Positions 33,222 to 45,974 of a stretch of 64,000 nucleotides of DNA are shown here, in pieces; within the stretch, counting starts at the first letter, position 1; each line of letters begins with the position of its first letter. The translations under genes were made by a program, and so were the position numbers. The stretch spans positions 20,071,267-20,135,266 of the forward strand of contig NC_058519.1 in NCBI RefSeq assembly GCF_904849725.1, written 5' to 3'. The notes beneath the pieces are model-generated. The model ran no database searches and was not told where the DNA came from. It saw nothing but the letters and a program-made list of their open reading frames with translations. This DNA is from Hordeum vulgare subsp. vulgare. Lineage: Eukaryota; Streptophyta; Magnoliopsida; Poales; Poaceae.

Positions 33222-36200
33222 TATTGCATCGTAACCATGGATAATCTTCATCATTTATCAGGATGCTTGGGTCAGCCTTGACTTTGAAGGGAGGAATTTC
33301 ATGAAACTTTTCATAATCTTCGGACATGTCTGTCTTGCCCTCCACTCCCACAATGTCCCTTTTTTTCTGAAAGTACTATGTGATGCTTTGGCTCATCGTA
33401 TGATGTATTCACTTTCTTATTTTTTCTTTTTGTCGGTTTGGTAGACATGTCCTTCACATAGATAACCTGTGCCACATCATTGGCTAGGACGAACGGTTCG
33501 TCAGTGTACCCAATATTGTTAAGATCCACTGTTGTCATTCCGTACTGTGGGTCTACCTGTACCCCGCCTCCTGACAGATTGACCCATTTGCACTTAAACA
33601 AAGGGACCTTAAAATCTACTCTGTAGTCAAGTTCCCATATGTCCACTATGTAACCATAATATGTGTCCTTTCCCCTCTCGGTGGCTGCATCAAAGCGGAC
33701 ACCGCTATTTTGGTTGGTGCTCTTTTGATCTTGGGAGATCGTGTAAAATGTATTCCCATTTATCTCGTATCCTTTCCAAATCGTAACAGTCGAAGATGGT
33801 CCCGTGGACAACGAGTACAGCTCATCACAAACAATGTTTTCATCTCTAAGACGTGTTTCCAACTAACTGCTGAAAGTCCTGATGTGTTCACATGTAATCC
33901 AGTCGTCGCACTGCTCCGGATGTTTGGAGCGCAGACTGTTCTTCTGTTCATCGACATAAGGGGTCACCAAGGTAGAGTTCTGTAGAACTGTGCAGTGTGC
34001 TTGAGACCAAGAATATCCGTCCCTGCATATTATTGTCTCCCCTCCAAGCATGCCTTTTCCAGTCAGTCTCCCCTCATACCACGATTTAGGAAGACCTATC
34101 TTCTTAAGGTCAGGAATGAAGTCAACACAAAACCCAATGTCATCCTCTGTTTGATGACCCATGGAGATGATTCCTTCTGGCCTAGCGCGGTTACGGACAT
34201 ATTTATTTAGGACTCCCATGAACCTCTCAAAGGGGTACATATTGTGTAGAAATACGGGGCCCAGAATGACAATCTCGTCAACTAGATGAACTAGGACGTG
34301 CGTCATGATATTGAAGAAGGATGGTGGGAACACCAGCTCGAAACTGACAAGACATTGCACCACATCACTCCTTAGCCTTGGTATGATTTCTAGATCGATC
34401 ATCTTGTGAGAGATTGCATTGAGGAATGCACATAGATTCACAATGGCTAATCAGACGTTTTCCAGTAGAAGCCCCCTCAATGCAACCGGAAGCAGTTGCG
34501 TCATAATCATGTGACAGTCATTAGACTTTAGGTTCTGAAACTTTTTCTCTGCCATATTTATTATTCCCTTTATATTCGACGAGAAGCCAGTCGGGACCTT
34601 CATACTAAGCAGGCATTCAAAGAAGATTTCCTTCTCTTCTCTGGTAAGAGCGTAGCTGGCAGGACCTTCATACTGCTTTGGAGGCATGCCGTCTTTTTCG
34701 TGCAAACATTGTAGGCCCTCCCGTGCCTCAGCTGTATCTTTTGTCTTCCCATACACGCCCAAGAAGCCTAGCAGGTTGACACAAAGGTTCTTCATCACGT
34801 GCATCACGTCTATCGAAGAGCGGACCTCTAGGTCTTTCTAGTAGGGTAGGTCCCAAAATATAGATTTCTTCTTCCACATGGGTGCGTGTCCCCCAGCATC
34901 ACTCGGAACAGCTAGTCCGCCGGGACCCTTTCCAAAGATTACGTGTAAATCATTGACCATAGCAAGTACGTGATCACCGGTACGCATGGCGAGCTTCTTC
35001 CGGTGATCTGCCTCACCTTTGAAATGGTTTTCTTTCTTATCGACATTGATGGTTGGTCGGAAGAAATCGACGATGGCCCAGGTACACATTCTTCCTGCAG
35101 CTTCCCAGGTATATACTTTTGGTGTTAGCTAAACAGTGCGTGCATGCGTGGTATCCCTTGTTTGTCTGACCTGAAAGGTTACTGAGAGCGGGTCAATCGT
35201 TCATGGTTACAAACAGCAACGCGTGGAGGTTAAATTCCTCATGTTTGTGCTCATCCCACGCACGTACACCGTTTCCATTCCACAGCTGTAAAAGTTCTTC
35301 AACTAATGGCCTTAGGTACACATCAATGTCGTTTCCGGGTTGCTTAGGGCCTTGGATGAGAACTGACATCATAATGAACTTCCGCTTCATGCACATCCAA
35401 GGAGGAACGTTATACATATATAGAGTCACGGGCCAGGTGCTGTGATTGCTGCTCTGCTCCCCGAAAGGATTAATGCCATCCGCGCTTAAACCAAACCATA
35501 CGTTCCTTGGGTCACGTGCAAACTCAACCCAGTACTCTCTCTCGATTTTTCTCCACTGCGACCCGTCAGCGGGTGCTCTCAACTTCCCGTCTTTCTTACG
35601 GTCCTCACTGTGCCATCGCATCAACTTGGCATGCTCTTTGTTTCTGAACAGTCGTTTCAACCGTGGTATTATAGGAGCATACCACATCATCTTCGCAGGA
35701 ACTCTCTTCCTGCGGGGCTCGCCGTCAACTTCACCAGGGTCATCTCGTCTGATCTTATACCACAATGCACCGCAGACCGGGCATGCGTTCAAATCCTCGT
35801 ACGCACCGCGGTAGAGGATGCAGTCATTAGGGCATGCATGTATCTTCTGCACCTCCAATCCTAGAGGGCATACGACCTTCTTTGCTGCGTACGTACTATT
35901 GGGCAATTCATTATCCTTTGGAAGCTTCTTCTTTAATATTTTCAGTAGCTTCTCAAATCCTTTGTCAAGCACAACATTCTCTGCCTTCCACTGTAGCAAT
36001 TCCAGTACGGTACCCAGCTTTGTGTTGCCATCTTCACAATTGGGGTACAATTTTTTTTTGTGATCCTCTAACATGCGGTCGAACTTCAGCTTCTCCTTTT
36101 GACTTTCGCATTGCATCCTTTCATCGACAATGGCCCGGCAGAGATCATCATCGGGCACATCGTCTGGTTTCTCTTGATCTTCAGCAGCTTCCCCTGTTGC

Positions 36201-36557
36201 AGCATCATCGGGCACATTGTCTGGTTCCTCTTGATCTTCAGCAGCTCCCCCTGTTCCAGCATCACCGTATTCAGGGGGCACATAGTTGTCATCGTCCTCT
36301 TCTTCTTCGCCGTCTTCAATCATAACCCCTATTTCTCCGTGCCTTGTCCAAACATTATAGTGTGGCATGAAACCCTTGTAAAGCAGGTGGGTGTGAAGGA
36401 TTTTCCGGTCAATGTAAGACTTCGTATTCCCACATTTACTGCATGGACAACACATAAAACCATTCTGCTTGTTTGCCTCAGCCACTTCGAGAAAAATATG
36501 CACGCCCTTAATGTACTCGGAGGTGTGTCTGTCACCATACATCCATTGCCGGTTCAT
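33222..36557 (-). pseudogene. CACTA TNP2-type transposase, copy 1 (stops and frameshifts)
   Basis: Starts at ATG 36557 with MNRQWMYGDRHTSEYIKG and the transposase-associated zinc region CCPCSKCGN. An acidic repeat-rich linker follows, then the TNP2 catalytic core with GLSADGINPFGEQ and GNDIDVYLRPLVEELLQLW. Next come MWKKKSIFWDLPY, IDVMHVMKN, the DUF4218-like LPVALRGLL and LGPVFLHNMYPFERFMGVL, then the DUF4216-like part with KCKWVNLSGGGV. Premature stops are at 35193-35195, 34838-34840, 34451-34453 and 33863-33865, and there is a frameshift near 35090. The family cuts and pastes CACTA elements by binding their ends. This copy cannot be active. Confidence 0.93.
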
Positions 36558-36939
36558 CTGTGTGCATTACATATAATTACGTGTGTCAAAATTAAAAAAA
36601 TCAGACAAATATCTATCTAAAGTAAGAAAATCAGACAAGTATCATAAAGAAGATAAGAACAAGAGGCTGCACGGTGGTGCCGGCGACGAGATCGGCGCGG
36701 GCGATCAACGGTGGTGAAAACGGGGACCGGGCGTGACGGACCCCTAAATCTAGACAAATCTCGGGAAAAATGAAGCTTCTAGGTCGAGCTTCGAGAGGAG
36801 AAAGCTTAACTAGTGTGGCTCGGGCATTTCATCGAACACCTCATGTAAATAGGAGGTGAGCTAGAGCACCAAAATGCCCTCCCCTCGCCGGCCAAAAAAA
36901 ACAAAGTGATCTGCCGCGGCGATGGGTATATATAGGCAA

Positions 36940-37160
36940 CTTATTTGTACCGGTTCGTGGCATGAACCGAGACTAAAGCCACTCCTTCTGTCTCGGTTCA
37001 TGCCACGAACCGGGACCAATGATTGTGGGCCAGCAGCGAGGACCATTGGTCCCGGTTTGTGGCCCGAACCGGAACAAATGGTTCTACACGAACCGGGACC
37101 AATGCCCACGAGGCCTCGGCCGGCCCCTGGGCTCACGAACCGGGTCTAATACCACAACCT
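36940..37160. repeat. CACTA 5' subterminal repeats (terminus lost)
   Basis: Alternating GGTTCGTGGCATGAACCG-like and CGAACCGGGACCAATG words. No CTAGTG terminus follows; the sequence changes character at about 37160, so the end is truncated. The upstream segment 36660-36760 (GCGACGAGATCGGCGCGGGC) is shared with the other TNP2 elements. Confidence 0.75.
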
Positions 37161-39080
37161 TATTTGCTAGCCTCCTCGATATAAAATGGTCGGGGTAGAT
37201 GACAACAACGATAGTGATGAGCTGGCGTTGGACGAAGACAAATGGGGTGGACATGCGACACGGCTCGGGTGAGCGAGTGGCATTGGCACCGAGGAAGTAA
37301 AGCAGCGACAACGGCCTGAAAAAGTGTCGGCGGGGGCTAAGTTAGAAGCGCGACATCAATGGTAGAAGTAGAAGAGGCGCGCGCAAGTGACTACCTAGGT
37401 CGGTCACATGGCATGGATGGAGTGGAGCGGTGTTTAGGTGATCAATCCATCGGACCATGGCGTGGTGATTTTGAGAAAGCTCGGTTAATGCATGTAGATA
37501 TTCTTGGTCACTAATTGAGTACTTTTGCAAACTATAAAAAATATCCCATCTACCTTGATTGGTGATTTTTTGAATTGAGGCCTATAAACCGAAAAACCTG
37601 TGTGTGTGTTGGGGGGGGGGGGGGGGGGGGGTACTAAAGTAATTCCACAACTCGCCATTTACCTTCTGAAAATAATAATGGAAATTGAGTGTTATAAACC
37701 AGAAAGAAGGGAGTAAGAATTATCATTTAAATGTATATTCAAAATACAGACATAACAATATAACTTTTGTGGAATGCATTAATAGTTTGCTAGTCAAATA
37801 CGTGATCAAACTTTGACCCAGAATACGATGATGGCTACTACCACTATTTTAATTTATTGATCCTCTTTACATTATGTGCCGAACTTTGACCTTAAATTTA
37901 GCAAACGAAATGTTAATGCATGTCACAGAAAGTAATATTATTAAAATCTATGTTTAAATACAAATTCAACGATATAATTCTGATGACATGCGCATTACTA
38001 TGTTAGTTAAATCTATAGTCAAAATTTAGCATTAATACAAAGAGAACTGATAAATTAGAATAAGATAGTAATAAATAAAGACGAAGGTAGTTGGTGGAAA
38101 ATAATATGTGGTAAATCCAATATCACTGACTCATCACATCCCTTAAATTATTATGCTAGTCGCTCGATTCAACTCTTCACACTCGATGACTGTGAGAAAG
38201 GCAAGCTGGAGCCTCACCTTTTAAGTCGTGGAAGAGAGACACAGGTTCGCTCTTTTTCTTTCTCTGGAAGAGTTGCGTGATGCAGCCTTATCGGCTCAGT
38301 CTCCTCTCTTTGCTCCGGTCCAGGTTGAAGGCGTTGAACTGCACGAACACATCAGCAGCTGGTCGGTGCCTCTATCATAGTTTTTTCATGTTTCCGTCAG
38401 TTTTCTTTTGTTATTCGACCTCCTTTTTGCTGTTCCTTTTTGTTCCTTCCCGAACATGGGTTGCACAAGCGCGCTGGGTATTGTATTTTTTCTAGGTGAT
38501 CCGCCACCCCATTCTTTGTCATTGAAGCTCGGTGTGTGCTCAGCTCAGTCCATGCCGATCGCCGCTCCGGTGTGCTCAGCTAAGTGAAGATCAGCTGCCA
38601 TGAGGAACCAAGGAAGCACGCGTAGCAATGCGTCGGTTGTCTTTCATTGTGGTCACGGAGGTCGACAACCTTGAACACCTAGAGCGGGGAGACAGGTGGC
38701 AGACGAATTCCCGCGCGCACGAGTTGGTCGTGGACGAGGTGGAGGTGTGCGAGGTGAAGGCCGCCGTCGAGGGCTGGCGGCGAGATGCGTTCAGTGCGGT
38801 AAGGTTGACAACAAGTGCGGCCGCCAGTGTCCGCGATTGCCGCCGGAAGGCCAGGAAAGTGGGGAAATGTCAAAGAAGAAAAGGGGCGGCAGGGCAGGCT
38901 CAACCGCTCAAGGACGTTCATTAGGAGATGATCAAGTAGGGTTTGGTGCGGTGCTTCCATGGCGGCGAGAGTAAAGGGACGGGTAAGGGAGCAGTTGTTT
39001 GCAGACTTGATGAGCTCGGATGTGCTCACTCAGATCACATGACAAAATACGCCAAATCTGTACACAAAATAAACCAATTA
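37161..39080. other. Non-repetitive-looking intergenic DNA upstream of the Myb-like gene
   Basis: AT-rich until about 38150, then GC-richer. It contains a (TG)n run leading into a 21-base G homopolymer (37611-37631). ORFs at 38628-38974 overlap in different frames and show no domain I recognise; they might be 5' exons of the downstream Myb-like gene. No transposon termini seen. Confidence 0.4.
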
Positions 39081-39555
39081 CTCCCTCCATATCTTTATAC
39101 AAGACCACTATAAAAAATACATTTTGCATCTATACGTCAGGTAGCGGCGGCGGCCATGCTACAACTGCTCAACCTTCAGTTCGGCTTCGGATCGCGGTGG
39201 CACTCTTGGTCTTGATCCGCATCACGCGGTCACCCGGAGCAGCGACCCTAAGGCTGGATGGTCGGATCTCAAGATCCGTCATCTAGTCCAGGCCGCGAGT
39301 GGGGGAGACATAGTTGTCAGTGAAACCGAGCCAACAACGGGCGATGTCGGCGTTCTGCGTCGTTATCTTGATGAAGGCATCGTCGTGCAACTACTGTCGA
39401 TGACGGCATCCTAGGATCTGATCTTTCAGATATGGCGATGGCGGCAGTGCAGTGTCATTTCTCTCTTGAGAGCATCTTTTGAGAAGTAGCGCTGAAAGAA
39501 GGAGGCAGGAGGTGGAGCGGCTTCGTCTTGCACTTGTATAAGGGAATGGAGGGAG
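39081..39555. mobile_element. Stowaway-like element with unrelated internal sequence
   Basis: The left end CTCCCTCCATATCTTTATAC and the right end (reverse complement CTCCCTCCATTCCCTTATAC) form inverted repeats flanked by TA (39079-39080, 39556-39557). At 475 bp it is much longer than typical Stowaway MITEs. Its core is GC-rich and genic-looking. It is a non-autonomous Mariner-type element that may have picked up host sequence. Confidence 0.75.
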
Positions 39556-39671
39556 TAATATAGTTCAAATGTGAACCAAGCGCACCCGATTTTAGCAAGT
39601 CTGACTCACTGAAACCATATGCTGAAACCCTGATGCTAATTTAACATACATTTCGTTGTTCTTTCTGTCAG

Positions 39672-40781
39672 ATGGGCCCAGAATTTTATGAGACCATGCT
39701 CATCATCAAAGGAGCCCGAGCTGAGACTGAGGATGATCTGAATCAATTGTTTGAAGGTATGATACTAGTTTACTGCTTTCTGAACTTTGTTACACAGGGA
39801 AACAACTGTATCTAATCTATAATCTATGGTTTCAGATTTTGGAAACAATGGAGGCCAGCTTGCAGCTTCATTCGGTCCTCCTACTCTTGTGATGGATGCC
39901 AACTTGACTTGCGACGCGGCGCCAGTCACAATGGAGGCCAGCTTGCAGCTCCACTCAGTCCTTCTGCTTATATTATCGGGATGAGCTTGACTCGCGACGC
40001 GGAGCCGGCTCCCACGCTGCAAGAGAGCGGTCGGAGGTGCGAGAGAGGTCCTCGCAAGAGAAGAATACCATTATGCACGGACCAGGGCTGGTTTTTGGGT
40101 GACCACTTTGGGGTAAGAGTCATGTGTACATGTTCTCACGCAGCAATTCAACAAATTACTTACACATGCATGTAGCATTTTTCTATATATATTGTGTACC
40201 CTTTTGTGTTCAGAATTTTTATTTATAATTAATCCATCAAAGGACTACACCCAATGAATTCTATGTCATCGGTTGTTTGAACAGGGCACATCCTGCCTCC
40301 GGGATGCACCTTCTGCAAGTGAAGGCCGAAACCGTGGACTCAGAACAAATGGGCCCCATTGGACAACCGAAGAGGTCACTGCACTAGTTGATGGTCTAGA
40401 AGAATTTTGGGGTCGAGGACGATGGTCTGCGATAAGGAAGAAATATTTTTCAATGTCAGATCGAACTACGGTCAATCTTAAGGTTTATGTTTTGTGCATT
40501 TGTCTCGTGTTGATTGTCTTTCCCTAGGTCCGTTACTGATAAAACCTATCATTTTGTTTAATTTTGTAGGATAAGTGGAGAAATCTGCAGAAATCATACA
40601 CGGTAAGACTTGCCTCTGAAAAGAAAGTGCAATTCAATAATCTCAAACTAATCGCGGAGCACCAGATCTTAATTCCTTGCATTTTGTTAAATGGCAGGGA
40701 AATGCAGAAAGAAAATGCTATCTGGTTCTTCCTGATCGGTTGATCGAACGAATCAAGAGGCTAGCCATCAACGACTCGTAA
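39672..40781 (+). pseudogene. Telobox Myb-like (TRF-like) gene, left copy
   Basis: Five exons with GT/AG borders: 39672-39756, 39836-40112, 40285-40482, 40570-40602 and 40698-40781 (TAA). Exons 3-4 encode a single Myb repeat: HWTTEEVTALVDGLEEF, RWSAIRKKYF and, across the splice, VNLK-DKWRNLQK. That is the telobox-type third helix of telomere-repeat-binding factor-like proteins, which bind DNA in the nucleus. Exon 2 ends with GPRKRRIPLCTDQGWFLGDHFG-like sequence shared with the right copy. Exon 2 also holds an 83-bp tandem duplication that shifts the frame and creates TGA at 39982-39984. The later exons remain in phase, so a downstream or alternative start could still yield the Myb part. Confidence 0.75.
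39846..40014. repeat. 83-bp tandem duplication in exon 2 of the Myb-like gene
   Basis: AATGGAGGCCAGCTTGCAGC begins at 39847 and again at 39930. The two units diverge by substitutions and a few bases of indel. Removing one 83-bp unit restores phase between exons 1 and 3. Confidence 0.8.
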
Positions 40782-41771
40782 GTCGCAACTGAAATGAGAA
40801 TGCCCCGATGAATGGTACAAGTGTCATTGTTTAGGACTTTTGGTGGAGTGGACAGGAGCTAGCTAGATTGAATTAGCAGAGAGCAGCTTGTATTGTATTT
40901 CCTGCCTAAGTGCCTTGCAAATTACCAACTTAATTAATTACTAACGAAGTAGAGAGAGGACTCCTGCTCCACTTTAATAGCCCAGTGTTAAGCCAACATT
41001 GTGTAGCTACCTTCCTAGTCTTCTCTGTAGTGAGAGTTGTGTCGTGGCAATGATTCTCACAATAGTACCGGGGGTATGAATGAGAGGCGGAGCCTAGCTA
41101 TGGCGCATTGGATATCCTCGGATGTACGAGTTTGGACACCACTCCGAAGTGATAACGACCCTATCACTAGTAGAAAACAGTGATTTGGTCCTGACCTGAT
41201 AAGAGCATTAGTCCCGATCGACTTACGAACCGGGACTAATACGTGCAACCCCTTTAGTCCCGGTTCGTGCCACAAACCGGGGCTCAAGGCTCTAGTTTCT
41301 GGCGCAACCCCTTTAGTCTCAGTTGGTGTCTGGAACCGGAACTAAATGGCTATCTTCAGTCCCGTCTCTAGACACCAACTGGGACTAAAAGATTGCCTAT
41401 ATATATGCTTGTCCCTGTCGCTCACTCCTCTTATTTTTGGCCGGCCAGCGTGTGGAGGTGTGTGTTATTCTAGTTCTCACCTCTTATGCACATGAGGTGT
41501 TTGATGAAATGCCTGAGTGACACTTAAGCTTCCTTTCCTCTCCAAGCTCGACGTCCAAGCTTCATTTCCCCCTAGATTTGTCTAGGTTTGGCGGTGCACC
41601 AACTATCCAAGTGTTCTAAAAATGTTAGCAATTCATCTCCTCATCTCTCACTACTAGTTTAGCTCATTTCAAATGCTCTAGAAGTAGTGCGGTTTGCGGG
41701 TTTTAGTGCAGGAGTGTGTGTGAGTTTATTTGATTTAGATGCACAATTTGATCTGTATGTTGTTTATATAT

Positions 41772-44439
41772 ATTGACGGTCTGCATAATTTTCTCGAAGT
41801 GGCTGAGACAAACAAGCAGATGGTTTTATGTATTGTCCATATACTATCTGTGGGAATACGAAGGATTACTCTTCCTCGAAAACCCTTCACCTGCACCTGC
41901 TTGAGAAGGGTTTCGTGCCACACTAGAATGTTTGGACCAAGCACGGAGAAAGGGGGGTTATGATGGAAGACAATGAAGAAGAAGAGGATGATGACAACTA
42001 TCTAGATCCTATGTTCCCTGAATATGGTGATACTGCAACGGGGGAAGTTGAAGATCAAGAGGCACCAGATGTGCCCGCTGATGATGACCTTTGCAGGGTC
42101 ATTGTTGATGCACAGAGAGAATGCAAAAGTGAAAGGAGAAGTTGAAGTTCGATCGCATTTAGAGGATCACAAAAAAGGGGTGTACCCAAATTGCGAAGAT
42201 GACGACACAAAGCTCGGTACCACACTGGAATTACTGCAATGGAAGGCAGAGAATGGTATATATCTGACAAGGGATTTCAGAAGGTACTGAAAATAATGAA
42301 GAACAAGGTTCCAAGGGATAACGAATTCCCTGACAATACGTACGAAGCAAAGAAAGTTCTCTGCCCTCTAGGATTAGCGGTGCACAAGATACATGCATGC
42401 CCTAATGACTCCATCCTCTACCATGGTGAGGAGTACGAGAATTTGGATGCATGCCCGGTATGCAGTGCATTGCGATATAAGATCATAGGAGATGATCCTA
42501 GTGATGTTGAGGGCCATCGCCCCAGGAAGAGGGTTCCTGCCAAGGTGATGTGGTATGCTCCTATAATACCACGGTTGAAATGTCTGTTTAGAAACAAAGA
42601 GCATGTCAAATTGTTGCGATGGCACAGAGAAGGTCGTAAGAAAGACGGGATGTTGAGAGTACCCGCTGGCAGGTTGCGGTGGAGAAAAATCGAGAGAAAG
42701 TGTGGGGGGGGGGGTCTTTGCAGATGAGGAAAGGAACATATGGTTTGGTTTAAGTACAGATGGCATTAATCCTTTTGGGGAGCAGGGCAGCAATCATAGC
42801 ACCTGGCATCTAACTCTATGCATCTATAACCTTCCTCATTGGATGTGCATGAAGCGGAAGTTCAATATGATGCCGGTGCTCATCCAAGGCCCTAAGCAAC
42901 CAGACAACGACATTGATGTGTACCTATGTCCATTAGTTGAAGAACTTTTACACTTATGGGATAAAATAAGTGTACGTGTGTGGGATGAGCACAGACAACA
43001 GGAATTTGACCTACGAGCGTTGCTGTTTGTAACCATCAACGATTGTCCTGCTCTTAGTAACCTTTTAGGACAGACAACAAGGAATACCACGCATGCACGC
43101 ACTGTTTAGATGAGACTGGAAGTATATATTTGGACAAATGTAAGAAGAATGTGGACCTGGGACATCGTCAATTTCTTCCGAGCACGCATCAATTAAGAAA
43201 GAAAGGCAATCATTTTAAAGGTGAGGCAGATCACAAGAAGAAGCACGTCCTCCGTACAAGTGATGTTATATTCGATATGGTCAAGGATTTACAAATTGTC
43301 TTTGGAAAGGGTCATGGCGGACAATCTGTTCTGAATGACGCCGAGGGACACGCACCCATGTGGAAGAAGAAATCTATATTTTGGGACCTACCTTATTGGA
43401 CAGACCTAGAGGTCCGCTCTGCAATCCACGTAATGCACGTGATGAAGAATGTTTGCATGAACCTGCTAGGTTTCTTGGACGTGTATGGGAAGACAAAAGA
43501 TACACCAGAAGCACGGAAGGACGAGCAACGTATGAACGAGAAAGACGACATGCATCCAAAGCAGTATCAAGGTCCTGCCAGCTACGCTTTTACCAAAGTA
43601 GAGAAGGAAATATTTTTTGAATGTTTGCTGAGTATCAAGGTCCCGTCTGGCTTCTCATCGAATATAAAGGAAATAATAAATATGGAAGAGAAAAAATTCC
43701 AAAACCTAAAGTCTTATGACCGCCATGTGATCATGACGCAACTGCTTCTGGTTGCGTTGAGGGGGCTTCTACCAAAAAATGTCCGATTAGCTATTGTGAA
43801 GCTATGTGCATTCCTCAGTTCAATTTCTCAGAAGGTAAACGATTCAGAAATCCTACCAAGGTTACAAAATGATTTGGTCTAATGTCTTGTCAGTTTCGAG
43901 TTGGTGTTGCTACCAGCCTCTTCTATATTATGACGCACGTCCTGGTTCACCTAGTCGATGAGATTGCCATTCTGGGTCCTATATTTGTACACAATATGTT
44001 CCCCTTTGAGACGTTCATGGTAGTCTTAAAGAAATATGTCCGTAACCGTGCTAGGCCGGAAGGAAACATCTCCAAGGGCTATGAAATAGAGGAGGTCATT
44101 GGATTTTGTGTTGACTTTATTCCTGACATTAAGACGATTGGTGTTCGTCAATCATGGCATGAGGGAAACTGAGTAGAAAAGGCACGCTAGGACCAAACTC
44201 AATAATATGTAGGGACAAGAATTCTTGGGCGTAAGCACACTACAAAGTTCTACAGAATTCTACCTTGGTGACCCCGTATATCAATGAACACAAGAATATT
44301 CTATGCTCCAAACACCCGGAGCAGTCTAATGAATGGATTACACGTGAACACATCGGGACTTTCGGCGATTGGTTGCAAACACATCTCATGGGTAACAACA
44401 TTGTTGGAGATGACCTATACTTGTTGGCTAGGATACCAT
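41772..44439 (+). pseudogene. CACTA TNP2 transposase, copy 2, part before the nested element
   Basis: The first ~15 residues are deleted; recognisable sequence starts at DGLHNFLEVAETNKQ. It continues through an acidic linker (EDNEEEEDDDNY), CPLGLAVHKIHACPNDSI, GLSTDGINPFGEQGSNHSTW, IQGPKQPDNDIDVYLCPLVEE, KKKSIFWDLPYW, HVMHVMKN and LVHLVDEIAILGP. Frames shift repeatedly: near 41820, near 42142, at the G homopolymer 42714-42724, near 43110 and at 43882. It is therefore a heavily decayed pseudogene. The same protein resumes at 48361 after the nested CACTA. Confidence 0.9.
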
Positions 44440-44739
44440 CACTACTAGGGAAAAACTTATACACAAAAGCTTACCAGTAGCAGTTTTTAAAAGGAGGCGT
44501 TGCTGCTACTTAGCAGTAGCGCGTGTACAAAAACAGCGCTACTAATAGACTCATATCAGTAGCGTGGCACTTATAAAACGCGCTACTACTATAATTGCCA
44601 CACCATTCCCGACACACTAGGTATAGTAGTAGCGCCCTTCCTAAACCAGCGCTGCTGCTATTCTACTTAGCTGTAGCGCTTGGCACCAACCCGCGGTGCT
44701 GCTATGCCCACCGTATCCATCCCGTGCGCTCCCTCTCTC

Positions 44740-45180
44740 TTCCTCACTCCCGTCCCCTCACTCCCCCCTCACACTGTCGCTCCCTCTCTGCCCCCGCCGC
44801 TCGCCGCCGCCGTTGCCTACCCCTCCTCCCTCCGCCATTGTCACCTCCTCCTCCTCCTGGACTCGGTAATCCTCCCCCTCCTCCCTCCTCCCGCCCCACC
44901 TCCTCCATCCTCCCTCCACTTCTCCATTCGCCGCTGGCCGACCCCTCATCGCTCCGCTTTCCTCCTCCGTCCTCCTTCCTCCTCCCTCCTTCAGTCGCCC
45001 CTCCTTCTTCCTCCTCCCTCGTCCCCACCCCACCTCCTCCGTCCTCCCTCCACTCCTCCATTTGCCGCCGGCCGACCCCTCCTCGCTCCGCCTTCCTCCT
45101 CCGTCCTCCTTCCTCCTCCCACCTTCAATCGCCCCTCCTTCTCCCTCCTCCCTCCTCCATCCACAACCCCTCCTCCCTGC
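44740..45180. repeat. Polypyrimidine (CCT/CTC) tract
   Basis: About 440 bp of C/T-rich sequence just inside the left subterminal repeats, the equivalent of 17496-17862. The long ORFs across it (to 202 codons) are Pro/Ser/Leu-rich and appear on both strands, which is expected from composition alone. Confidence 0.75.
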
Positions 45181-45624
45181 TACATTTTAATTTAGTAGGC
45201 TAGTTGATATTTTCTTGTTGATATGCAACATTTTGATTTACTTAATAGTTTGTAGTTGATATATAACAATTTTGATTTAGTATGATTAACTGATTAGTAA
45301 AAAATTAGACATAGTTGATATAAGCCTCTGTTCATATATAACACTTTGATTTAGGATAGTTTCTAGGGTTTAGTTGGTAGTTTCTAGTTAAATGAATTAT
45401 TACTAGAGTTTTAGTATATTATTTTCAGACATAGTTGATAGTTTCTAGTGATCCTGAAACTATTTACTCATTTGCTAGAATCAACATGTCATATTTGTTA
45501 ATACTACTCAGATACATGTTGATAGAATATATTTTGTTTATGCTGAAATCAAGCATTTGCCCCTGCCTCATCCCCGCAGTCGTTCCCATCGCCGCCCCCC
45601 TAAGACATCTAGGTGAGAATAGCC

Positions 45625-45735
45625 AAATCCCCATGTTGTTGATATAGATGATAATGTGTTGTAAATGTGGATGATGAAAATGCTAGTGCTAGTCGTCATG
45701 TCATTGATATCGATGATGATGCATTTTGAATATAT
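45625..45735 (+). repeat. Remnant of the orphan-gene 3' region
   Basis: CATGTTGTTGATATAGATGA and ATCGATGATGATGCATTTTG match 20193-20295, the sequence downstream of the 133-aa pseudogene in the other CACTA element. The coding part is missing here, so this element once carried or exchanged that gene. Confidence 0.65.
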
Positions 45736-45974
45736 AGGATGTCTTGGTGTTCTTGTTTGCAATGTACCTCCGAGTGGCCTATGTTTTGCTGGAATGTTGA
45801 TTCGTTTCCGGCAAATTTGAGGCGCTCGATATGTAGGACATATCGAGTGCTACAATGTAGGACATACCGAGTGTTTGTGATTTGCCAGAACGGGAATTTA
45901 ATGATATTCCGGCAAAACATAGGGCATTTTTTCTATGTCATTGCTCGATATATGGAACGGGTTGACTTTAGGTG

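Larger units (their letters stand above)
20840..37160 (-). mobile_element. Large CACTA element (TCCCGGTT-type), 5'-truncated, with nested Angela
   Basis: The left edge CACTAGTAGAAAATAGGGCA is a CACTA terminus. It is followed by subterminal repeats of the form AGTCCCGGTTC/GAACCGGGACT. All cargo lies on the minus strand: TNP2 pseudogene (33222-36557), GC-rich leader (32815-33060), 133-aa orphan (31324-31725) and B3 gene (21421-30888, split). At the other side, 36940-37160 holds matching ACCGGGAC subterminal repeats but no CTAGTG end, so the transposase-side terminus is lost. Treating these as one element is inference from shared orientation, gene order and matching subterminal repeats. Without the 8.8-kb Angela it would be about 7.5 kb. 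Confidence 0.7.

Noticed and set aside
35203..36620. Several plus-strand ORFs of 70-173 codons
   Set aside because: Antisense shadows of the minus-strand TNP2 transposase; similar shadows occur over the other transposase copies and over Angela pol.
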